The notes beneath the pieces are model-generated. The model saw nothing but the letters and a program-made list of their open reading frames with translations. It did no database searches and was not told the origin of the DNA. The position numbers and the translations under genes were made by a program. DNA of 64,000 bases, from positions 6,572,001 through 6,636,000 of the forward strand of contig NZ_CP016793.1 of the NCBI RefSeq assembly GCF_001701025.1. The letters run 5' to 3'. Shown piece after piece: positions 50,815 through 57,539 of this stretch (position 1 is its first letter; each line of letters starts with the position of its first letter). The DNA is from Lentzea guizhouensis (GTDB lineage Bacteria; Actinomycetota; Actinomycetes; Mycobacteriales; Pseudonocardiaceae).

Positions 50815-53217
50815 GTGGCCACCGAAACGAGTGGCAGGCTCCGTGCGTTGCAACGGGCCCTGGCCGCACGACCGAACGAACCCGTGCTGTTCGCCGACCT
50901 CATCCGCGAGGTCTGGGGCGAGGCGCCGCCCGCGGCGCCGCTGCCCGCGTTGCGGACGCTGGTGAAGCGGCTGCGGCAGTCCATTCCGGACGAGATCGTC
51001 ACCGACGTGTCCGGCTACCGGCTGAAGGTGCGCACGCCGGGACCGTGCCAGCTGCCCGCCGACCTGCCGGACTTCGTCGGGCGTGAACACGAGCTGGAAC
51101 GCCTGGAGCGCACCGGTGAAGGCGTCGTCTCGATCACCGGCGCACCCGGTGTCGGCAAGACGGCGCTGGCGGTGCGGCTCGCGCACCGGTTGCGGGAGAA
51201 GTACTTCGACGGCCAGCTGTACGTGAACCTGCGCGCGTTCGCCCCCGGTCCGCCGGTGACGGTCGAGCAGGCGCTGAGCGGGTTCCTGCGGGCCTTGGGC
51301 GTGTCGCAGGTGTCGATCCCGGCCACGCTGGACGCCCAGCGGGAGCTGTACCTGGCCAAGCTGGAGGGCAAACGGGTGCTGGTGGTGCTCGACAACGCCG
51401 CCGAGGACCTCATCGAGTCGTTGCTGCCCACCCGCCCCGGCTGCCTCGCGATCGTCACCAGCCGCCACGACCTGCCCGGCCAGCTCCGCCTGGACGTGCT
51501 GTCCGACACCGCCGCCCACGACCTGCTGCTGACCATGCGGGTCGGCGGCACCGCGGAGGAACGCGCCGAGCTGGTGCGGCTGTGCGCGCACCTGCCCCTG
51601 GCGTTGCGCATCGCCGGGGCGAACGTCGCACACGGACACATCGAGGACTACCTGACCGAGCTGCGCGGTGACCGGCTGGACGTGCTGGAGATCGACGGCG
51701 ACACCGCGGTGCGGTCCACGTTCGACCTGTCCTACCGGGCCCTGCCGGCCGGGACCAGGCGGGTGTTCCGGCTGCTCGGCCTGCCGCCCGGTGCGGACAT
51801 CGGCCTCGACGCCGCCGCCGCGCTCGCCGGGCGTGACCCCGAGCGGGAGCTGGACGAGCTGGTGCGGGCAGGGCTCGTCGACCAGGTCGGTGCGCGGTAC
51901 CAGATGCACGACCTGATCAAGCTGTACGCGGCCGCCACCGCGGACGAGGCCGACCAGGCCGGCCTGCTGCGGATGCACGGGTGGTACCTGCGGGCCGCGT
52001 TCGCCGCCGTCAGCCTGTCGACGCCGGAGAACGGGCTGCTGACCACTCCCGACCTCGACGGGCCGACGCCGGAGTTCGCCGGGCGGGACGAGGCGGCGGC
52101 CTGGCTCGAGGAGGAGCACGCGAACCTCATCGCCGTCGCGCTCACGGCTCCGTCGCCGTACGCGCAGCAGCTCGCCGACGCCATGCGGGTCTACCTGCAC
52201 GTCGGCCGGTACGAGACGGACAAGGCGCTGGTGTTCCACGCGGGCCTGCGCGCCGCGCGGGCTGCCGGTGACCGGGCCGGGCAGTGCGCGGCGTTGCTGG
52301 GCCTCGGCATGTCCGGCTGGTCGCGTGGCGAGTACCGCGACGCGCTCGAGCGGTACGCGGAGGCGTTGGAGTGCGCCGGCACCACCTCCGCGACCGCCCT
52401 GATCAAGAACGCGGCCGGGATCGTGCACCTGGAGCTCGGGGAGACCAGGCAGGCGGGGGACTGCTTCGCCGAGTCGCTCCGGTTGCGGCGCGACCTGGGC
52501 GACGAGCGCGGGATCGCCGGAGCGCTGATGAACCTCGGCCTGTCCTTCGGGGCGAGGGGTGAGCTGCGCCAGGCCGCGGAGCACATCCAGGAGTGCCGGG
52601 TGATCGCCGCCCGGCTCGGGCTGCACTTCCAGCTGGCGCTCGCGCTCGACAACCTCTCCGTCGCCTACTTCGAGCTCGGTGAGCTCGACCTGGCGCTCGC
52701 CACGAGCATCGAGTCGGTGCGGTTGCACCGCGACAACACGCAGCAGCGGGCGCTCGCCAACGCACTGGCCAGCCTGGCGCGCATCCACGCCGAACGCGGC
52801 GAGACCGCCGACGGACTCGCCGCGGCGCAGGAGTGCTTCGAGGTCGCGGAGGAGGCCTCCCACCCCAAGGCACGGATCGACGCCCTGGTCGCGCTGGCCG
52901 TGCTGGAACCGGACAAGGCCGCCGAGCACGCCGGTGCGGCGGTCGAGCTGGGCCGCAAGATCGGTTACGGGCCCGGTGTGATCACCGCGTCGATCCTGCT
53001 CGCCCACGCCACGTCGTCGCTGGAGCTGATCGACGAGGTGCTCGGCACCATCGAGGAGACCGACAGCTTCATGGACCACTCGCGGGCGTTGCTGGCACGT
53101 GCGCGCATCACCGGGTCCGTGGCCCTGGCGCGGGAGGCGTTGGCGGCGGCGGAACACCGCGAGCAGGCGAAAGTCGTTTCCGACGCACAGGAGCTGCTTG
53201 CCACACTGGCCCCGTGA
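50815..53217 (+). CDS. AfsR-like wHTH-NB-ARC-TPR STAND regulator, 800 aa
   Basis: An OmpR-type winged helix (residues 5-72; FADLIREVWGEAPPAAPLPALRTLVKRLRQSI region) is followed directly by an NB-ARC NTPase with FVGREHELERLE, Walker A GAPGVGKT (109-116) and Walker B VLVVLDNA, a winged domain, and at least six TPRs to the C-terminus. The BTAD that separates these parts in AfsR/SARP regulators is absent. Signal-responsive transcription factor by architecture; targets unknown. GTG 50815. Its stop overlaps the next start (GTGA), coupling it to the kinase-like gene. Confidence 0.88.
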   Translation: MATETSGRLRALQRALAARPNEPVLFADLIREVWGEAPPAAPLPALRTLVKRLRQSIPDEIVTDVSGYRLKVRTPGPCQLPADLPDFVGREHELERLERTGEGVVSITGAPGVGKTALAVRLAHRLREKYFDGQLYVNLRAFAPGPPVTVEQALSGFLRALGVSQVSIPATLDAQRELYLAKLEGKRVLVVLDNAAEDLIESLLPTRPGCLAIVTSRHDLPGQLRLDVLSDTAAHDLLLTMRVGGTAEERAELVRLCAHLPLALRIAGANVAHGHIEDYLTELRGDRLDVLEIDGDTAVRSTFDLSYRALPAGTRRVFRLLGLPPGADIGLDAAAALAGRDPERELDELVRAGLVDQVGARYQMHDLIKLYAAATADEADQAGLLRMHGWYLRAAFAAVSLSTPENGLLTTPDLDGPTPEFAGRDEAAAWLEEEHANLIAVALTAPSPYAQQLADAMRVYLHVGRYETDKALVFHAGLRAARAAGDRAGQCAALLGLGMSGWSRGEYRDALERYAEALECAGTTSATALIKNAAGIVHLELGETRQAGDCFAESLRLRRDLGDERGIAGALMNLGLSFGARGELRQAAEHIQECRVIAARLGLHFQLALALDNLSVAYFELGELDLALATSIESVRLHRDNTQQRALANALASLARIHAERGETADGLAAAQECFEVAEEASHPKARIDALVALAVLEPDKAAEHAGAAVELGRKIGYGPGVITASILLAHATSSLELIDEVLGTIEETDSFMDHSRALLARARITGSVALAREALAAAEHREQAKVVSDAQELLATLAP

Positions 53218-53957
53218 CGGACGCGGGGACGTACTTGGGCCAGGGCTGGGACAGCACGGCGACGCTCGTGGACGAGCGGTGGGTGGAACGTCGGCCGAAG
53301 CGGGCCGAGGTCGAGGTGTACCTGCGCCGCGAGCTGACGGTGATGCCGTGGCTCGCACCACTGCTGCCGTTGCCCGTCCCGGTGCTGCGGCTGGTGTCGG
53401 CCGACCCGTTCGTGGTGCGGCACGAGCTGGTGCCCGGCGGGGAGCTGGAGACGCTGAACGCGGTGCAGGGCAAGCAGTTGGGCGAGTTCCTGCTGGCGCT
53501 GCACGCGGTTGCGGTGGCCGACGCGGTCGCGCACGGCGTCGGACCCGCACCGGTGCCGCTGGACCGCTTCCGCGCGGAGGTCCTGCCGCTCGTGCCCGAC
53601 CAGGCCGGCCTGCTGGACGCGGTCGCGGCGGCACCGTTGGACACGCTGGTGCACGGGGACCTCGGGCCGGAGCACGTTTTGGGGCGTGACGGCGTGCTGA
53701 CCGGGGTGATCGACTTCGGCGACGTGCACGTCGGTGACGCGGCGATCGACCTCGCCTGGGCGCTGCACTCGACACCACCGGAGTTCGCGGACGCGCTCGC
53801 CGCGACCTACGGCGTGACGGCCGAGCTGCGGGAGCGTTCGCTGCTGTGGCATCGGATCGGGCCGTGGTACGAGGTGCTGTTCGGCAACGACAACGGCGAC
53901 CCCGAGATGGCCGAGAGCGGTCTCACAGGCATCAGGAACCGGAGTAGCTGGTTCTGA
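53214..53957 (+). CDS. APH/choline-kinase-like phosphotransferase, 247 aa
   Basis: Protein-kinase-fold small-molecule kinase. N-lobe with RAEVEVYLRRELTVMPWLA and VVRHELVPGG; the catalytic loop is LVHGDLGPEHVLG and the metal motif VIDFGDVHVGDAAIDLAW. Short but complete. Substrate could be an aminoglycoside, macrolide or endogenous metabolite; nothing here decides. GTG 53214 overlaps the stop of the STAND regulator by 4 nt, so both are made together, which suggests a functional link. Confidence 0.87.
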   Translation: MTDAGTYLGQGWDSTATLVDERWVERRPKRAEVEVYLRRELTVMPWLAPLLPLPVPVLRLVSADPFVVRHELVPGGELETLNAVQGKQLGEFLLALHAVAVADAVAHGVGPAPVPLDRFRAEVLPLVPDQAGLLDAVAAAPLDTLVHGDLGPEHVLGRDGVLTGVIDFGDVHVGDAAIDLAWALHSTPPEFADALAATYGVTAELRERSLLWHRIGPWYEVLFGNDNGDPEMAESGLTGIRNRSSWF

Positions 53958-53997
53958 TTTTGGGTATCCCCGGCACAACGAAACGCTGGGAGGAAAC

Positions 53998-54150
53998 ATG
54001 CCTTGGGTTCAGCGGCACCGACGTCGCACGCCGTACAGCTGGTTCCGCAGCACCACGGTTCGCAGCCACTACCGCAGGCGCCCCCTCAACGCCTGGTTGC
54101 CGATCGCGGTCGTGGTCCTGCTCATCGTGCTGCTCATCGCCATCTTCTGA
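53998..54150 (+). CDS. Tiny basic membrane protein, 50 aa
   Basis: ATG 53998 is preceded by GGGAGGAAAC, one of the best SD sequences in the window. The product begins MPWVQRHRRRTPYSWFRS, with many Arg/His, and ends in one hydrophobic helix LPIAVVVLLIVLLIAIF reaching the C-terminus. This is the pattern of a small tail-anchored inner-membrane protein. No family recognised. It lies 40 bp after the kinase-like gene. Confidence 0.65.
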   Translation: MPWVQRHRRRTPYSWFRSTTVRSHYRRRPLNAWLPIAVVVLLIVLLIAIF

Positions 54151-54206
54151 TTCTGAGCAGGCGTTTTCTTCTGAGCAGTGTTCTTCTGGGCAGGTATGGT
54201 CGGGGC

Positions 54207-54404
54207 ATGGGTCAGTTGGGTGAGTTGTTCCCCGGACGCAAGCTCCGCAGCGAGGCGGGCGACTCCGGTACCGGTGAGGACTTCGAGGAGACAGGTCCCC
54301 TCGACCTCACCACCGGGGTCGTCTCGCTGAGGCCGCGCCCCAAGTCGCAGCCCGCGCCGGACACGTCCGCGCCCGAGAACCCAGAGTCCGAGAGCGACGG
54401 GTGA
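54207..54404 (+). CDS. DUF6191-like small protein, 65 aa
   Basis: MGQLGELFPGRKLRSEAGDSG, then PLDLTTGVVSLRPRPK: a 'FxPGRK ... DLxxGxVxxRPRP' pattern as in actinobacterial DUF6191 proteins. Soluble, low complexity at the end. Preceded by three short TTCTG(A/G)GCAG repeats (54151-54193). Role unknown. Confidence 0.65.
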   Translation: MGQLGELFPGRKLRSEAGDSGTGEDFEETGPLDLTTGVVSLRPRPKSQPAPDTSAPENPESESDG

Positions 54405-54426
54405 TCACGGGTACTACCCTTGGCCG

Positions 54427-55426
54427 GTGCTGGTCGGTCTGCTCGTCGTGGTTCCTGCTCTGTTCTTCGTCGTCGGGGTGGTGCGTGACCGGCGCAGGCT
54501 GGGCAACGCCATCTGGCTCGGCGTCACCCTGGTCCTGTTCCTGCTGCTGCTCGCCGAGGCGGGCCGGGACAACCCGGCGGTGAGCCTGCCGTTGCTGCTC
54601 GCGTTCACGCTGGCGGTGTTCGGCCTGTTGCTCCTGCCCCTGGCGTTGCTCGCCAACGGCGTGGTGATGATCAGGCGCGAGGGCCGGTCGCCGGGCAACC
54701 TGCTGTCGTTCCTCGCCGGACTCGCGCTGCTCGGCGAGATGGCCTACTTCGCGTGGGGCATCACCCAGCCCAACGACTGGGTCCGCGGCAGTGCGATCGG
54801 CCTCTTCCTCGTCTCCGCCTACATCGCGTTCCTGTTCGTGAGCCTGCTGCTCTACTCGGTGATCTACGGCCGCACCGGCCGCCGCACCGGGTTCGACGGC
54901 ATCGTCGTGCTCGGCGCGGGCCTGATCGGTGCGAAGGTGCCGCCGCTGCTCGCGAACCGGCTGAACCGCGCCCTGCGGTTGTACCTGCGCGAGCGGGAGG
55001 CCGGCCGAACGCCGGTGATCGTGGTGACCGGCGGTCGCGGCCCCGATGAGGAGGTGTCGGAGGCGCTCGCGATGAAGCGGTACCTGCTGGAGCGCGGGGT
55101 GCCCGAGGCCGACGTGGTGCTGGAGGACCAGGCGACCACGACCGACGAGAACCTGCGCTACAGCAAAAAGCTGCTCGTCGAACGCGGCCTGACCGGACGG
55201 GTGGTCGCGGTGACGAACAACTACCACGTGTTCCGCGCCGCGGTGCTGTCGCGCTCGCACGGGCTGCGGATGCAGGTGATCGGCGCGCCGACGGCCTGGT
55301 ACTTCGTGCCGAGCGCGTTCATCCGCGAGTTCGTGGCCCCTGCTGGCGCAGAACCCGTGGGTGCACGCGCTGGCGGGCGCGGTGCTGATGGCGGCGGGCG
55401 GGCTCGCGCTGACCCAGATCGGGTAG
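54427..55426 (+). CDS. YdcF/SanA-like DUF218 membrane protein; one apparent frameshift
   Basis: Four to five N-terminal helices (residues 1-145) precede a DUF218 domain with DGIVVLGAGLIGAKVPPLLANRL, VIVVTGGRGPDEEVSEALAMKRYLLE, EDQATTTDENLRYSKKLL and VTNNYHVFRAAVLSRSHGL. The domain is typical of YdcF/ElyC/SanA envelope proteins. Near 55337-55340 a CCCC run seems to hold one base too many. Removing it gives LLAQNPWVHALAGAVLMAAGG, a final membrane helix, and a stop at 55424-55426 just before the convergent DUF305 gene. Length 1000 nt agrees with one inserted base. Probably a consensus error. Confidence 0.83.
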
Positions 55427-55442
55427 CACGAGCCCGTTCGCG

Positions 55443-55958
55443 CTACCTGGTCTTCAGCAGGTCCTTCATCTCCGCGATCTCCTGCTGCTGGCCGTCGATG
55501 ATGGCCTGGGCGAGCTTCTTCGCCTCAGGGTCCCGGCCGTCCTCCAGCTCGGTGCGAGCCATCTCGACCGCACCCTCGTGGTGCTCGACCATCATCTCGA
55601 GCCACATCTTGTCGAACTCGGCGCCGCTGGCCTTCTCCAGCTTCGTCATGTCGTCCTGGCTCATCATCCCGGCCATGTCGTGACCGGCGTGTGCGCCGGG
55701 CTTCTCGCCCCACTTCTCCAGCCACGCGGTCATCTGCGTGATCTCCGGGTCCTGCGCCTCCTCGATGCGTTGGGCGAGCCGGCGGACCTGGTCGTCGCTG
55801 CTGCGGTCGGGCACGAGCCTCGCCATCTCCAGCGCCTGCTCGTGGTGGGGGACCATGCCGCGGGCGAACGTGACGTCCGCGGCGTTGTTCGTGTTCGTGG
55901 AGCTGCACGCGGCGATGAAGAGCATGCCGAGGACAGCCCCGATGAGGGACTTCTTCAC
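55443..55958 (-). CDS. DUF305 lipoprotein, 171 aa
   Basis: Exported lipoprotein: signal KSLIGAVLGMLFIAACSS with lipobox IAAC. The DUF305 four-helix domain carries paired His/Met motifs (MVPHHEQALEMARLV; MVEHHEGAVEMARTEL; HAGHDMAGMMSQDDM) suited to copper binding. Members occur in copper-handling loci. GTG 55958 places the signal peptide at the N-terminus. Co-oriented with the DUF6153 gene 62 bp upstream and likely under the CsoR-like site at 56380. Confidence 0.88.
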   Translation of the reverse strand: MKKSLIGAVLGMLFIAACSSTNTNNAADVTFARGMVPHHEQALEMARLVPDRSSDDQVRRLAQRIEEAQDPEITQMTAWLEKWGEKPGAHAGHDMAGMMSQDDMTKLEKASGAEFDKMWLEMMVEHHEGAVEMARTELEDGRDPEAKKLAQAIIDGQQQEIAEMKDLLKTR

Positions 55959-56020
55959 GGTTGGGTTCTCTCTGCTTTGTAGACGGTGCTGCCTGGACGG
56001 TGCTGTGTGGACTGAGCCCG

Positions 56021-56344
56021 TCAGTTCCTGAGCACGCAGAGAGTCGTGAGGAGTGTTCGGCCACCCGGTGGCGGGCGTTGCGGGGTGCCCGGCGGTGCGG
56101 TCCGGACGACCGCCACGAGCCGGGGGAGTGCGGTCCTGACCAGGAACCACACGAACAGCACGACCGCGGCGGCGACCAGGACGGCCACGCACAGGTGGAG
56201 GGCGTCGTGCTCGTGCGGTTGCTGCTGGTGGGTCACCGTGTGCACGTCGTGCGGGGGTTCCGCTGCTGCGACGTGGTGCATGCCGACGACCGCGAACACG
56301 AGCGCGCACAGCAGCACCCACTGGGTGAACCGGCGGCTCGTCAT
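56021..56344 (-). CDS. DUF6153-like His-rich membrane protein, 107 aa
   Basis: Two membrane helices (FTQWVLLCALVFAVVGMHHV; LHLCVAVLVAAAVVLFVWFLV) flank a His-rich loop HDVHTVTHQQQPHEHDALH. This matches the actinobacterial DUF6153 pattern seen beside DUF305 lipoproteins and copper genes. Probably metal-binding at the outer face of the membrane. ATG 56344 is preferred; GTG 56353 is possible. Confidence 0.8.
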   Translation of the reverse strand: MTSRRFTQWVLLCALVFAVVGMHHVAAAEPPHDVHTVTHQQQPHEHDALHLCVAVLVAAAVVLFVWFLVRTALPRLVAVVRTAPPGTPQRPPPGGRTLLTTLCVLRN

Positions 56345-56379
56345 GTGAGCCACCGTACCGCTGGCGCTCCTTGATACCC

Positions 56380-56396
56380 ATACCCCCTAGGGGTAT
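56380..56396. promoter_or_regulatory. CsoR-like copper operator
   Basis: ATACCCC-CTA-GGGGTAT, a perfect 7-bp-arm palindrome, sits in the 79-bp divergent region between the DUF6153 and DUF4396 genes. It has the (A/T)TACCCC...GGGGTA(A/T) form of copper-sensing CsoR sites. No csoR gene lies in the window. Confidence 0.75.
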
Positions 56397-56423
56397 TCTT
56401 CAGTACTGACGGAGGAGGACTAG

Positions 56424-56879
56424 ATGGACCACGCACCCGTGAGCCTGACCCGGCAGGCCGTTTCCGCGACCCTGCACTGCCTCACCGGCTGTGCGATCGG
56501 CGAGGTGCTCGGCATGGTCATCGGCACCGCGCTGGGCTGGGGCAACCTGGCCACCATCGCGCTGGCCGTGGCGCTGGCGTTCCTGTTCGGCTACTCGCTC
56601 ACCATCCGCCCGGTCCTGCGCTCCGGCCTCGCCTTCAAGGCGGCCGTGGGCGTCGCGCTGGCCGCCGACACCGTCTCGATCGCCGTGATGGAGGTCGTCG
56701 ACAACGCGGTGATGCTGCTGGTGCCGGGTGCGATGGACGCGGGCCTCGCGAACTGGGTGTTCTGGGCGGCGCTGGCGTTCTCGCTGGCGGTCGCGTTCGT
56801 GGTGACGGTGCCGGTGAACCGGTGGATGATCGCGCGCGGCAAGGGCCACGCGGTCGTGCGCCAGCACCACCACCACTGA
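56424..56879 (+). CDS. DUF4396 membrane protein (copper-associated), 151 aa
   Basis: Four membrane spans. The conserved signature TLHCLTGCAIGEVLGMVIG holds the two Cys typical of DUF4396 proteins, and the C-terminus is RQHHHH. Such proteins accompany copper export and DUF305 genes. ATG 56424 follows GGAGGAGGA closely. Role in copper transport or sequestration is inferred from family and from the CsoR-like operator 28 bp upstream. Confidence 0.85.
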   Translation: MDHAPVSLTRQAVSATLHCLTGCAIGEVLGMVIGTALGWGNLATIALAVALAFLFGYSLTIRPVLRSGLAFKAAVGVALAADTVSIAVMEVVDNAVMLLVPGAMDAGLANWVFWAALAFSLAVAFVVTVPVNRWMIARGKGHAVVRQHHHH

Positions 56880-56886
56880 GCCAGGT

Positions 56887-56927
56887 GAGGGGCGCGGCGG
56901 CCGGGTGTTGGCCCCGGCCCGCCCCTC
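56887..56927 (+). terminator. Terminator hairpin after DUF4396 gene
   Basis: GAGGGGCG (56887-56894) pairs with CGCCCCTC (56920-56927), with a further inner GGCCGGG/CCCGGCC stem. It starts 8 bp after the stop. Confidence 0.7.
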
Positions 56928-56972
56928 GCTGCTGGTCCCTGCCGTCGTTCGCACGATCCTGGAATCCGCAGC

Positions 56973-57419
56973 TCAGAGGCGTTCGAAGCGCATGACCCAG
57001 TTGGTCTCCCAGGTCTGCCCGCCGTCGTAGGAGAACGCCTGGCGCCACTCTGGTGCCTCACCGGCGGTCCAGTCGAACCGCAGCTTGACCGCGTGTCCGC
57101 CGACCACGTCGTCACCGAAGAACACCCCGTGCCCGTCGGTGAAGCGACCCTCCAGCGGCGGGTCGAGCTTGCCGGGAGCGCGGCTCGAGGCCCACCAGAT
57201 GCGCCAGACGTCGTCGGCCGGGTCGTACTGCCGCAGCGTCATGCCCTCCCAGTCCGCGGCGCGGATGGTGTCGATGTTCGCGCCGCCGCCGAGCACCGGC
57301 CTGGCGTCGGACTCGGACTCGAACTCGACCCACTCGGTGCCGCGGCCGGGGATGTCGGCGATCTTGCGGTTGAGCACGCGCCAGCGGCCGTGGAAGAAGT
57401 CGAAATCGTTCTCGCTCAT
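56973..57419 (-). CDS. DUF1579-like small beta-barrel protein, 148 aa
   Basis: DFDFFHGRWRVLNRKIADIP, VEFESESDARPVLGGGANID, WRIWWASSRAPGKLDPPLEGRFTDGHG-type region and QAFSYDGGQTWETNWVMRFERL end. The pattern resembles the DUF1579/lipocalin-fold proteins annotated as 'hypothetical' in many actinobacteria. Soluble, no signal peptide. ATG 57419. Divergent from the chitinase gene with 120 bp between. Ligand or function unknown. Confidence 0.75.
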   Translation of the reverse strand: MSENDFDFFHGRWRVLNRKIADIPGRGTEWVEFESESDARPVLGGGANIDTIRAADWEGMTLRQYDPADDVWRIWWASSRAPGKLDPPLEGRFTDGHGVFFGDDVVGGHAVKLRFDWTAGEAPEWRQAFSYDGGQTWETNWVMRFERL

Positions 57420-57479
57420 GGGACGGACACTAAATCGATACCACTGACAGGGAATGTCAGTGATCGAGTATTGACGCAA

Positions 57480-57491
57480 AGGTCTGGACCA
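57480..57491. promoter_or_regulatory. dre-like (DasR) site upstream of the chitinase
   Basis: AGGTCTGGACCA matches the DasR-response core TGGTCTAGACCA at 10 of 12 positions, 48 bp upstream of the chitinase start. DasR, the GlcNAc-responsive GntR regulator, represses chitinase genes in streptomycetes through such sites. Confidence 0.6.
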
Positions 57492-57539
57492 TTTTACCGT
57501 TCCGGCAGTGGCCGCCGCCCTAGCCAGGAGGTCCTTCCC

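Noticed and set aside
52833..53213. Longer N-terminus for the APH-like kinase starting inside the STAND gene
   Set aside because: The extra region is an out-of-frame shadow of the TPR domain; GTG 53214 with GTGA overlap gives a normal kinase N-terminus.
50725..53778. A minus-strand open frame of over 1000 codons opposite the STAND regulator
   Set aside because: Low-complexity Arg/Gln/Pro translation caused by high GC; the plus strand carries clear Walker and TPR motifs.
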